57,967 nt of DNA from an uncultured Bacteroidaceae bacterium (lineage in GTDB: Bacteria > Bacteroidota > Bacteroidia > Bacteroidales > Bacteroidaceae), in the NCBI GenBank assembly GCA_904502185.1, contig CAJGDX010000002.1, positions 1 through 57,967 of the forward strand. The letters run 5' to 3'. The translations under genes were made by a program, and so were the position numbers. Of this stretch, positions 8,054-16,321 are shown piece by piece (within the stretch, counting starts at the first letter, position 1; every line of letters starts with the position of its first letter). Below the pieces are notes generated by a model that saw nothing but the letters and a program-made list of their open reading frames with translations, did not search any database and was not told the origin of the DNA.

Positions 8054-10603
8054 TTATTTTCTTGAGATTCCGGCTTTTCCGCTTCCTATCTTACCTTGAG
8101 GGGTGATGGTTGCAGCATCGCTCTCCATAATGTGGCAACGTCCATTGTTGTAGAATATCACTTCGGCAGTTCCGCTTTTGTCGGTGCGCAGCAATGGATT
8201 CCAGTAGAGTGTGCGGCGGTAGTCTGTTTCGCCGGGGAGGGGTGACTTCTTGTAGTCGGGTGAGTAGAACTCTCTCACTGTTGAGTAACCTTCGACATAG
8301 GTTACACGTTGACCTTTTACATCGTAGGGGGTGGCAGCTCTTTTGCGTGGATAGATGAGCGCAAGGTAGTGCTTTTGATTGCTAAGGTCTATCAGCGGGC
8401 TGTTGGGATACATGTTTTTGTGTGACAGACGCAGATGTTCATGGGCGTATGGGTTATTGAAGAAGAGAATGTATTCCACCTCTTCGAGGTTGATGTGTCC
8501 CGCATATATTGCCGGAATTGTTGAACCCCATACGCTTCCTTCTCTTCGCATTGGAATAAAGGTTACTGCTGTGTTTTTGTATGAAAGTATGTCTGTCGAC
8601 CCATCCGCGTTCATGTGGCGTGGGGCTTTTTGCAGCAGGTAGCTGTTGATGTTTCCCAATAGTTCGCCCTTGTCGTAGAAATCTTCACTTTCGTTCTGTA
8701 CATGGAATACTTCACAGTCGAGATAGTTCTCCTGTTCTTTTATGGTTATGCCGGGGAGTAAAAGGTAATCCTCTACCTGTACGGCATTAGGGATTGCAAC
8801 TTCCGAAGTGGGATAGTGCACAATGGGCTTTGGAGTATTTGTCTCCCATTTGTCATATACGCGCAGATGGGACATAGGCGCTCTGTTTATTTTTATTCGG
8901 GCATCTTTTTTCAGTCGTGTTTCGTCTTTGGCAAGGAAGAGTATGAGGTTCCAGTCTTCGTCGAAATCTGCAAATTTGAAGTTGAACTCTCCTTTTTCGT
9001 TTGTGATGACACTGTTGCTTTGCACCGAAGCTCCATCGGGCGAATAGGCTCTCATTATCACTTTTATGTTGTCGAGCGGTTTGTTGTGTGAAAGGGCGAG
9101 AACCTGTCCGTCTATAGTGATGCCATCTTCGAGGTAATTGGTTATTTTGAAGGGTTTTACACCGCTCATTGTCTGCCACTCGTATCTTCTCCAGCCTTGC
9201 ACCATCATCAAGTGGTCGAGCGCAGTGTTGTGCTGCTCATCGTCCTGTTCGAAATAGTATTCGGGGTTGGCAATGTATCCTTTCAGGTCGCTTGATAGCA
9301 GCAGGTCGGTGCAGATGTTGTCGGTGTAGTTGCCACCGTTTTCCACGTCGCCGTCGCGTACGGCAAGGCTCATGAAGGTTTCAACAGGGCTGCCTGCCGT
9401 GTCGGTGACTTTTGCTGATAATTTGACCTTTTCGTAGGGTTTGTAACTCTCTTTGTCGAAATTGATATTTATGTTTATTCCGGTTGGCATGTTGTTGCGT
9501 ACGAACAGCATGCGCTCGGCAACCACTTTACCCTTGTCGGTGTAAAGGGTTATCTGTTGTGCGCCGGGCAGCAGCTTCTCCTTGCTGATGGATAGGTTCG
9601 CGCTGTTATTGTTCCATTTCAGAGTGTCGAAGTGGGAGAGTATTCCGCGGCAGAGAAGGGTGGCGCCTATTGTTTGCTCCTTGACGTTGCTGCGTTTAAT
9701 ATATACGCGTATGCTGTCATCCTTCTGATTGTCGACATGCATTGTATAGCCGCTCTTTTCGGCTTTCGGCAGTTTGAATTTATACTCTTTTCCGTTGTAG
9801 GTTACTACTGCAGTGTTGCTTGAGTTGTCGGAAGGTGTATGGGTGAAGCTTCCCATTCCTTCGTGCAGTATGCGTATGCTTTTGCCATTGATGTTTATTG
9901 GTTCGTCGAGCTGTACGGGCATGCCTGATTCGTCAGTGGCTTTGAAGGCTATGCGCGATTCAATGCCTTCTACCAGTGTACCTCCTTCGGGGTAGAAATC
10001 AATATTGAGTTTATCTGCTTTTTTTGCCGATTTTCTCGTCTCTGTGGAGCGTTGGGTGTTGGTGGTGGTGAACTGCATCTGTGCATAGTCGCCATCTTTT
10101 TCGGGTGCATCGTATACGGGGAATACTCGTGAAAAGTAGCAGCCCTCGCCGAAATTCTGCATTTCGCGAGTGTATGCTCTCACCTCGTAGAAACCTGAAC
10201 GAAGTGCGTTTATAACGTTGATTTTGTTGGAGAATCCCTCTTCGAATGTCTCGCGTCGGCTGATGAGGTTTAAGTTGCCGTAGCATCGTCCAGATACGAG
10301 TTTCAGCTTCTTGTATGCTATAATATCTCCTTCGGGGGTCAGCAGTTCTACATACAGCACACGGCTTTTTGCAATGGGGAGCAGTGTTCCTGCATCTACT
10401 ACGTAGGCACTGAACCAGATGGTCTCTCCAATATAGTATGCTTTGTTGTCGAAATGCAGAAAGACCTTCTCCTGTGGGCAGTTCTGGTTGAAGGATGCGA
10501 TGTGTGCTGCAAAAGTTTTAAGACGTGTGTATGGGTTATCCTGGGCTTTCATGCCGATGCCTGAGAGCAGGATAAGCGCGATAAAAAATAATTTCTTCTT
10601 CAT
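8054..10603 (-). CDS. Secreted MG2-like (macroglobulin-type) protein, Bacteroidetes family
   Basis: An 849-residue protein with a signal peptide (residues 1-20, ending MKAQ). The first 150 residues contain EKVFLHFDNKAYYIGETIWF and RSGFYEVRAYTREM, which resemble the MG2 domain found at the start of alpha-2-macroglobulin-like proteins and in many uncharacterised Bacteroidetes exported proteins. Around residues 490-575 a carboxypeptidase-regulatory-like beta domain is suggested (ITIDGQVLALSHNKPLDNIK, NEKGEFNFKF). The C-terminal part has SGTAEVIFYNN, again macroglobulin-like. No thioester motif (GCGEQ type) is visible, so trapping of proteases should not be assumed. Monocistronic. Function unknown; a structural or substrate-binding envelope role is an inference. 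Confidence 0.65.
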   Translation of the reverse strand: MKKKLFFIALILLSGIGMKAQDNPYTRLKTFAAHIASFNQNCPQEKVFLHFDNKAYYIGETIWFSAYVVDAGTLLPIAKSRVLYVELLTPEGDIIAYKKLKLVSGRCYGNLNLISRRETFEEGFSNKINVINALRSGFYEVRAYTREMQNFGEGCYFSRVFPVYDAPEKDGDYAQMQFTTTNTQRSTETRKSAKKADKLNIDFYPEGGTLVEGIESRIAFKATDESGMPVQLDEPININGKSIRILHEGMGSFTHTPSDNSSNTAVVTYNGKEYKFKLPKAEKSGYTMHVDNQKDDSIRVYIKRSNVKEQTIGATLLCRGILSHFDTLKWNNNSANLSISKEKLLPGAQQITLYTDKGKVVAERMLFVRNNMPTGINININFDKESYKPYEKVKLSAKVTDTAGSPVETFMSLAVRDGDVENGGNYTDNICTDLLLSSDLKGYIANPEYYFEQDDEQHNTALDHLMMVQGWRRYEWQTMSGVKPFKITNYLEDGITIDGQVLALSHNKPLDNIKVIMRAYSPDGASVQSNSVITNEKGEFNFKFADFDEDWNLILFLAKDETRLKKDARIKINRAPMSHLRVYDKWETNTPKPIVHYPTSEVAIPNAVQVEDYLLLPGITIKEQENYLDCEVFHVQNESEDFYDKGELLGNINSYLLQKAPRHMNADGSTDILSYKNTAVTFIPMRREGSVWGSTIPAIYAGHINLEEVEYILFFNNPYAHEHLRLSHKNMYPNSPLIDLSNQKHYLALIYPRKRAATPYDVKGQRVTYVEGYSTVREFYSPDYKKSPLPGETDYRRTLYWNPLLRTDKSGTAEVIFYNNGRCHIMESDAATITPQGKIGSGKAGISRK

Positions 10604-10747
10604 ATCCCTTAGTTGTTTAATCTACAAATTAAATATTAAAGGATGAGGAATTATAGCTTTTTATGTCTAAAAAATGTTAAGGTATGCCGTTTTGCAATAA
10701 TATTTGCTAATAATTCCAATTTCGTTAGGAAGATTGCTATTTTTTTG

Positions 10748-10755
10748 TAAATTTG
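10748..10755 (+). promoter_or_regulatory. Promoter -7 box for lplA-gcv operon
   Basis: TAAATTTG, a perfect TAnnTTTG match, 21 bases before the lplA ATG, leaving only a short leader. No convincing -33 TTTG is visible. Confidence 0.6.
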
Positions 10756-10776
10756 CCACTGAGAAAAATATTTCCC

Positions 10777-11754
10777 ATGAAATATGTAGCCTTGCCTACC
10801 GAAGAATCTCGCAAATTGTCATTCTATCTGGCAATGGAAGAGTACGTGGCCCGTCATCTTGTGGCGGACGACTATTTTTTTATGTGGCAGGTGAGGCCTA
10901 CGGTCATCTTTGGACGCAATCAGCTTATTGACACAGAAGTGGATGTGGAGTATTGTCGCCGGAATTCCATTGAGATGTATCGTCGCAAGAGTGGGGGCGG
11001 TTGTGTCTATGCCGACCTCGACAACATAATGTTCTCATACATAACCCCTACAAGTAATGTCAATTTCACCTTCGACCGCTATATGCTGATGGTGGAGCAT
11101 ACATTGCGTAAATTGGGCGTGGATGCCCGCACCACCGGACGCAACGATATTCTTGTTGACGGAAAGAAAATTTCAGGTAACGCTTTTTATCATTTGCCGG
11201 ACAGAAGCATAGTTCATGGAACAATGCTCTACAATACGGATGTCGAGAGGATGGCACTTTCCACAACCCCTTCGGATGCGAAACTAAAGAGCAAGGGTGT
11301 TGAGTCCGTGCGTCAGCATGTAACTACGCTCAATCGTTATATATCGTTGTCTATCGAAGAGTTCAAACAGTTTGTTCGCAAAGATTTGTGCGATGGCGAA
11401 GTGGTGCTGGACGAAACAGCCATTCAGCAGATAAAAGAGATTGAACGTACCTACCTGACCGATGAGTTTATCTATGGACACAATCCTGCCTACACTGCTG
11501 TGGTGAAGCGCAGAATAGAGGGCGTGGGCGAGTTTGAGGCGCGTATGGAGTTGCGCGACGGAGTGCTGAAAAAACTCAATCTCATAGGCGACTATTTTCT
11601 TGTCGGCGATATTGATACTGCATTGCTTCAGCCTCTGATAGGGGTGGCTTTTTCACCCGAAGCGGTTGCCGAACGACTCTCCGACGTAAAAATGGAGAAT
11701 ATAATAATGAATCTATCCAAACAACAATTTATAAACTTCTTATTTGATAAATAA
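10777..11754 (+). CDS. lplA: Lipoate-protein ligase A
   Basis: A 325-residue BPL/LPL-fold enzyme that activates free lipoate with ATP and attaches it to lipoyl domains such as GcvH. Family motifs are RRKSGGGCVYADLDN (about residues 75-89), the Lys of GRNDILVDGKKISGNAF (about 128-144) and HGTMLYN. The C-terminal accessory domain begins near residue 240. The ATG at 10777 is chosen; a longer reading from 10753 needs a TTG that lies inside the promoter box. The stop overlaps the gcvT start by one base (TAATG), so translation is likely coupled and its main client is probably the GcvH encoded downstream. Confidence 0.92.
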   Translation: MKYVALPTEESRKLSFYLAMEEYVARHLVADDYFFMWQVRPTVIFGRNQLIDTEVDVEYCRRNSIEMYRRKSGGGCVYADLDNIMFSYITPTSNVNFTFDRYMLMVEHTLRKLGVDARTTGRNDILVDGKKISGNAFYHLPDRSIVHGTMLYNTDVERMALSTTPSDAKLKSKGVESVRQHVTTLNRYISLSIEEFKQFVRKDLCDGEVVLDETAIQQIKEIERTYLTDEFIYGHNPAYTAVVKRRIEGVGEFEARMELRDGVLKKLNLIGDYFLVGDIDTALLQPLIGVAFSPEAVAERLSDVKMENIIMNLSKQQFINFLFDK

Positions 11755-12845
11755 TGGAAAATAAAAGAACCTGTCTTTATGACAAACATGTGGCGCTGGG
11801 TGCGCTGATAAGCCCGTTTGGTGGTTTTGATATGCCTATACAATATACAAACATTGTCGAGGAGCATAATGCGGTTCGCAAGGCTTGCGGCATCTTCGAC
11901 GTTTCGCACATGGGAGAGGTTCTTGTTACCGGTCCCGAGAGCGAGAAGTTTGTAAATTACATTTTTACAAATGACATTACCGATGCTCCCGACGGAAAAA
12001 TCTATTATGGCATGATGCTGCATCCTACAGGCGGAGTGGTGGACGACCTTCTGGTGTATAAGATGGGCGACAAACGCTTCTTCCTTGTTATAAATGCAGC
12101 AAACATCGACAAGGATGTTGCATGGATAATGCAGCACGCCGAAAAATTCGATGTTGTGGTAGAGCATCAGAGCGACAAGTATGGCGAGGTTGCCGTGCAG
12201 GGTCCCAAAACCGAGGAGATTGTAGAGAGAATACTTGGTATTCCTTGCAGCGAAATGACCTTCTATACCTGTAAGGAGGTGGAGTACGATGGCGAAACAA
12301 TTATTATAAGCCGCACAGGTTACACCGGCGAGGATGGATTCGAACTTTATGGTTCGCATGACTTTACAAATGCCGTTTGGGATAAACTGGTAGGTAGTGG
12401 CGAGGTTCTTCCCTGTGGACTAGGCTGCCGCGACACATTGCGTTTCGAGGTGGGATTGCCGCTCTACGGCGATGAACTTACCGACGAAATTACACCTTTG
12501 GAGGCGGGACTCGGTATCTTCGTTAAACTGGAGAAAGATGAGTTTATAGGAAAAGAGGCTCTTGCACAGCAGAAAGCTGAGGGACTGAAACGCAAGATTG
12601 TGGGCATTGAACTTGCCGACAAGGCTATTCCCCGTCACGGATATGATGTAGAAGCAGATGGCAAGGTAATTGGTACAGTAACCACCGGCTACAATTCAAT
12701 CTCCACCGGCAAGAGTGTGTGTATGGCATTGATAGATGCAGAATACTCTAAACTTGGCACCGAGGTTGCAGTGCGCATACGCAAGAAGGTGTTCCCCGGT
12801 GTTGTCACCAAAAAACGTTTCTACGACAAGAATTACAAAAAATAA
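11754..12845 (+). CDS. gcvT: Glycine cleavage system T protein (aminomethyltransferase)
   Basis: A 363-residue cytosolic enzyme that takes the aminomethyl group from lipoyl-GcvH, releasing ammonia and forming 5,10-methylene-tetrahydrofolate. Family hallmarks are GGFDMPIQY near the N terminus, GIFDVSHMGEV (about residues 41-51), SRTGYTGEDGFEL (about 184-196) and LGCRDTLRFEVGLPLYGDEL (about 222-241), with the C-terminal barrel containing GKEALAQQK. The length fits the family. The start overlaps the lplA stop, and gcvH begins 27 bases after its stop. Confidence 0.96.
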   Translation: MENKRTCLYDKHVALGALISPFGGFDMPIQYTNIVEEHNAVRKACGIFDVSHMGEVLVTGPESEKFVNYIFTNDITDAPDGKIYYGMMLHPTGGVVDDLLVYKMGDKRFFLVINAANIDKDVAWIMQHAEKFDVVVEHQSDKYGEVAVQGPKTEEIVERILGIPCSEMTFYTCKEVEYDGETIIISRTGYTGEDGFELYGSHDFTNAVWDKLVGSGEVLPCGLGCRDTLRFEVGLPLYGDELTDEITPLEAGLGIFVKLEKDEFIGKEALAQQKAEGLKRKIVGIELADKAIPRHGYDVEADGKVIGTVTTGYNSISTGKSVCMALIDAEYSKLGTEVAVRIRKKVFPGVVTKKRFYDKNYKK

Positions 12846-12872
12846 ATTTCCAACATTTAAATATTTTATACT

Positions 12873-13253
12873 ATGAGCAAAATTATAGAAGGACTCTTCT
12901 ACGCAGAGTCACACGAGTATGTTAAGATTGAAGGTGAATTCGGTTATGTAGGTATCACAGACTATGCACAGCACGAGCTGGGCAACGTGGTATATGTGGA
13001 TATGCCCGAAGTGGACGACGAAGTTTCTGCAGGCGAAGATTTCGGTGCAGTTGAGAGCGTAAAGGCTGCCAGCGACCTTATCTCTCCCGTCAGCGGTACT
13101 GTTGTAGAGATAAACGAAGCTCTTGCCGACAGCCCCGAACTCATCAATCAGGACCCCTATGCAAACTGGATCATAAAGGTTCAGCTCTCTGACGCTTCGG
13201 AGACAGAGAACCTGATGGATGCAGCTGCATACAAAGAGTTCATCAAAGAGTAA
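12873..13253 (+). CDS. gcvH: Glycine cleavage system H protein
   Basis: A 126-residue lipoyl carrier that shuttles the aminomethyl intermediate between the P, T and L proteins. Signature features are ESHEYVKIEGEFGYVGITDYAQ at the N terminus (given in part), LGNVVYVDMP and the lipoylation site GAVESVKAASD, with the modified Lys near residue 65. A C-terminal helix follows at NWIIKV. It sits between gcvT and gcvPA. The E3 subunit (lipoamide dehydrogenase) is not in the window. Confidence 0.97.
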   Translation: MSKIIEGLFYAESHEYVKIEGEFGYVGITDYAQHELGNVVYVDMPEVDDEVSAGEDFGAVESVKAASDLISPVSGTVVEINEALADSPELINQDPYANWIIKVQLSDASETENLMDAAAYKEFIKE

Positions 13254-13263
13254 TACAATTTTA

Positions 13264-13293
13264 ATGGAGAATAGCGGAGGAGGTGTCCTTTGA
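13264..13293 (+). CDS. Possible nine-residue leader peptide with Gly-Gly-Gly
   Basis: A short ORF, ATG to TGA, encoding MENSGGGVL in the spacer between gcvH and gcvPA. It begins ten bases after the gcvH stop. Its three consecutive Gly codons (13276-13284) coincide with the purine-rich 5' arm of the hairpin at 13276-13317. Consecutive codons for the amino acid of the pathway, inside a structure just before the next gene, recall leader-peptide attenuators. The alternative is chance: GGAGGAGG reads as Gly in this frame. Nothing shows that it is translated. Confidence 0.35.
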   Translation: MENSGGGVL

Positions 13294-13317
13294 GCATATT
13301 AAAGGCGCTTCCTCCTC
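13276..13317 (+). promoter_or_regulatory. Hairpin in the gcvH-gcvPA spacer
   Basis: GAGGAGG (13277-13283) pairs with CCTCCTC (13311-13317), and CCTTT (13287-13291) with AAAGG (13301-13305), giving a two-part stem with an internal loop. No T run follows, so it is not a simple terminator. It ends 16 bases before the gcvPA ATG and could influence translation start or RNA processing. Confidence 0.5.
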
Positions 13318-13333
13318 AAATATTACAATTGAA

Positions 13334-14650
13334 ATGAAATATTTTCCACATACCCAACAGGATATTGAACAGATGTTGCAGGTAGCCGGCCTTAAATCGC
13401 TCGACGACCTTTTTGCCGAAATACCCGAACAACTGCAGTTCAATCGTGAATTTGCACTTCCCGAGGCTATGTCCGAGGTGGAGATTCGCAAATTCTTTGA
13501 AACTCTCGGTGGCAAAAACAGCAACCTGACCTGTTTTGCCGGTGCGGGAGTAGAGGACCATTATGCACCCTCCATAATAAACCCCATAATTTCGCGTGGC
13601 GAGTTTCTTACAGCATACACACCCTATCAGCCCGAAATTTCGCAAGGAACATTGCAGTATATCTTCGAGTATCAGTCGATGATTACCGAACTTACAGGCA
13701 TGGATGTTACCAATGCTTCGATGTACGATGGCTGTACAGCAACTGCCGAGGCTATGATGATGTGTGTGGCTGCTGCCAAAAAACGCAACAAGGTTCTTGT
13801 TTCGTCAACCGTTAACCCCAAAGTGAAACGCGTGGTGGAGACATACGCAAAATACAATGGAATAGTGGTTGAATTTATCGACGAGAAAGAGGGTGTAACC
13901 GACTTGCAGCAGCTTGCTGAAAAGGTGTCGTCAGGTGATGTCGCCGGAGTTATTCTGGCGCAGCCCAACTTCTATGGAATAATAGAGGACTATTCGGGTG
14001 TTGCCGATGTGTGCCACTCAGCAAAATCGCTTATGGTGATGAATGTGAATCCTTCGTCGCTTGCCGTGCTTAAGACTCCGGCAGAGTGGGGCGCTGACAT
14101 CGCTTGCGGCGATGGACAGTCGTTGGGAATTCCAATGTCGTATGGTGGCCCCTATGTAGGTTTCCTTGCTTGTAGCAACGCTCTTGTGCGTAAACTTCCC
14201 GGACGCATTGTGGGATATACAACCGACGTCGATGGCAAACGTGCATTTGTGCTTACATTGCAGGCGCGTGAGCAGCATATACGTCGCGAAAAAGCAAACA
14301 GCAACATCTGCTCGAACCAGTCGCTGATGGCGCTCTATGTGACAATATATATGTCGCTTATGGGTAACAAAGGTCTTAAAGAGGTGAATGAACTTTCGTA
14401 CAGTGGAGCCCACTATCTTGCCGAACAGCTTGTGGCAACCGGTAAATGTTCTATGGCCTTTGACAAGCCTTTCCTCAATGAGTTTGCTGTAAAGACAAAC
14501 GTGTGTGCCAAGAAAATACAGGCAGCTCTGCTCGAAAAGGGAATCCTTGGCGGTGTACGTATAGCCGACGATATGTTGCTCTTCTGTGTGACCGAGCAGC
14601 GTACAAAGGCTGAAATCGATGCATTGGTCGAAGTTGTAAAAAATATTTAA
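13334..14650 (+). CDS. gcvPA: Glycine dehydrogenase (decarboxylating) subunit 1
   Basis: A 438-residue N-terminal half of the P protein, which together with GcvPB decarboxylates glycine and loads the remaining aminomethyl group onto GcvH. It begins MKYFPHTQQDIEQML, typical of GcvPA. It carries GAGVEDHYAPSIIN, YQPEISQGTLQYIFEYQ and ANSNICSNQSL. The ATG at 13334 gives the family start; an extension from a GTG at 13283 would run through the hairpin and has no family match. The P protein is split into two genes here, with intact ends on both, so this is the natural two-subunit type and not a frameshift. Confidence 0.95.
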   Translation: MKYFPHTQQDIEQMLQVAGLKSLDDLFAEIPEQLQFNREFALPEAMSEVEIRKFFETLGGKNSNLTCFAGAGVEDHYAPSIINPIISRGEFLTAYTPYQPEISQGTLQYIFEYQSMITELTGMDVTNASMYDGCTATAEAMMMCVAAAKKRNKVLVSSTVNPKVKRVVETYAKYNGIVVEFIDEKEGVTDLQQLAEKVSSGDVAGVILAQPNFYGIIEDYSGVADVCHSAKSLMVMNVNPSSLAVLKTPAEWGADIACGDGQSLGIPMSYGGPYVGFLACSNALVRKLPGRIVGYTTDVDGKRAFVLTLQAREQHIRREKANSNICSNQSLMALYVTIYMSLMGNKGLKEVNELSYSGAHYLAEQLVATGKCSMAFDKPFLNEFAVKTNVCAKKIQAALLEKGILGGVRIADDMLLFCVTEQRTKAEIDALVEVVKNI

Positions 14651-14668
14651 AGTGAGGAGGATTGCAAT

Positions 14669-16132
14669 ATGATACGTAATTATGATAAATTGATATTTGA
14701 ACTCTCAAAAGAGGGTCGCATAGGATATTCTCTTCCTAAAAACGAATTGTCGCAGTACAACGTAGCTTCGTTGCCGGCTGAATTGCAGCGCACATCGACT
14801 CCCGAACTTCCCGAAGTTACCGAGTTTGATGTTGTTCGTCACTATACAAACCTCTCAAACAAGAATTTCGGCGTAGATACAGGCTTCTATCCTCTTGGCA
14901 GTTGTACAATGAAGTACAACCCTCGCATCAACGAAGAGATATGTTCGCTGCCATCCTTTACCGGACTTCACCCCGAACAGCCTGCCGAGTGTGCGCAGGG
15001 TGCGCTCGAGGTTTATTACAACCTTGCGGCATCGCTTGCCGAGATTAGCGGACTCTCTGCATTTACTCTGAATCCGTATGCAGGAGCACACGGCGAACTT
15101 ACCGGTCTGATGATAATGCGCTCTTATCACATACAGCGTGGCGACCTAAAGCGTACAAAAGTGATAGTTCCCGATAGCGCTCATGGCACCAATCCTGCCA
15201 GTGCGGCAGTCTGCGGTCTTGAAATTGTAGAGGTGAAATCTACAGCAAATGGAACCGTGGATGTTGAGGATTTGAAACCTTTGCTTGATGACACCATTGC
15301 AGGTATTATGATGACCAACCCCAACACGCTTGGTATATTCGAGACTGAGATTCCCGAAATTTCACGTCTTGTACACGAATGTGGCGGTCTTCTTTACTAC
15401 GATGGAGCCAACCTCAACGCTCTTCTTGGTAAATGCCGTCCCGGTGACATGGGCTTTGACATCATGCACATCAACCTGCACAAGACCTTCTCTACACCCC
15501 ATGGTGGCGGTGGTCCCGGCGATGGTCCTGTTGGTGTACGCGCCGGTCTTGAGAATCTGTTGCCTAACCCCCAGGTGAAGAAAGATGCCGATGGCAAATT
15601 CTATTTGGATACAGATGATACATCTTTGGGCTATGTATCCAACTATCTTGGCAACTTCGGAGTGATTATGCGTGCATACACATATATCCTCACTCTCGGA
15701 CGTGAGAATGTGAAGATGGTAGGCCCGCTTGCAGTACTCAATGCCAACTATGTGAAAGAATCTTTAAAAAATGAATATTATTTGCCTATTGAGGGCGTTT
15801 GTAAACATGAATTTGTGTTTGATGGCCTTGCCGACAAATCAACAGGTGTTACTACGCTTGATATAGCTAAGCGTTTGCTTGATTATGGTTATCATGCTCC
15901 TACTATTTATTTTCCGTTGCTATTTCATCAGAGCATAATGATTGAACCTACGGAAACCGAGAGCAAGGAGACTCTCGATGAGTTTATTGCAGTGATGAAA
16001 GTTGTTGCAAAAGAGGCAATTGAGAATCCCGAGATTGTCAAGACAGCTCCTCACACAACACCTGTTCGTCGTCTTGACGAAACTACTGCAGCCCGTTTCC
16101 CGAAAGTAACTTATAAACAGATGAATGGATAA
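14669..16132 (+). CDS. gcvPB: Glycine dehydrogenase (decarboxylating) subunit 2
   Basis: A 487-residue PLP-bearing C-terminal half of the P protein. Key features are FYPLGSCTMKYNPRINE, the glycine-rich PDSAHGTNPASA loop and the Schiff-base Lys in HINLHKTFSTPHGGGGPG (about Lys271). The C terminus contains YFPLLFHQSIMIEPTETESK. It starts 18 bases after the gcvPA stop and, unusually for this window, has a strong GAGGAGG ribosome binding site about ten bases before ATG. It is the last gene of the operon, which ends at a strong hairpin. Confidence 0.96.
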   Translation: MIRNYDKLIFELSKEGRIGYSLPKNELSQYNVASLPAELQRTSTPELPEVTEFDVVRHYTNLSNKNFGVDTGFYPLGSCTMKYNPRINEEICSLPSFTGLHPEQPAECAQGALEVYYNLAASLAEISGLSAFTLNPYAGAHGELTGLMIMRSYHIQRGDLKRTKVIVPDSAHGTNPASAAVCGLEIVEVKSTANGTVDVEDLKPLLDDTIAGIMMTNPNTLGIFETEIPEISRLVHECGGLLYYDGANLNALLGKCRPGDMGFDIMHINLHKTFSTPHGGGGPGDGPVGVRAGLENLLPNPQVKKDADGKFYLDTDDTSLGYVSNYLGNFGVIMRAYTYILTLGRENVKMVGPLAVLNANYVKESLKNEYYLPIEGVCKHEFVFDGLADKSTGVTTLDIAKRLLDYGYHAPTIYFPLLFHQSIMIEPTETESKETLDEFIAVMKVVAKEAIENPEIVKTAPHTTPVRRLDETTAARFPKVTYKQMNG

Positions 16133-16154
16133 GTAAAATGGATAACCACTCTCT

Positions 16155-16199
16155 GATAGTAAAAAAATGCGCCAGTCGTGGCGCATTTTTTTACTATCT
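16155..16199 (+). terminator. Terminator of the gcv operon
   Basis: A 20-pair perfect stem (16155-16174 with 16179-16198) around a GTCG loop, with a run of seven T in the 3' arm. Confidence 0.85.
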
Positions 16200-16268
16200 A
16201 TCGTTATTTTCGATAGATGCTATCGTAAAAAGTGAATATTTTGTGTGAAAAAATTGCAATATTCTTGG

Positions 16269-16276
16269 TAACTTTG
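16269..16276 (+). promoter_or_regulatory. Promoter -7 box for DASS transporter
   Basis: TAACTTTG, a perfect TAnnTTTG match, 46 bases before the ATG. A small inverted repeat CGATAG/CTATCG lies upstream at 16211-16225. Confidence 0.6.
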
Positions 16277-16321
16277 CACGCGTTTAAGTGAAATATATTT
16301 AATAATAAAAAACCACTAACT

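Noticed and set aside
11700..11760. Glycine riboswitch before gcvT
   Set aside because: lplA and gcvT overlap by one base, so there is no leader to hold one, and none is apparent before lplA.
11628..12359. 243-codon minus-strand ORF opposite lplA and gcvT
   Set aside because: Lies antisense to two well-identified genes, with no recognisable domain; codon bias of the gene produces such open frames.
13334..16132. Frameshifted single gcvP
   Set aside because: GcvPA and GcvPB each have family-type starts and ends, and an 18-base gap with its own ribosome binding site separates them.
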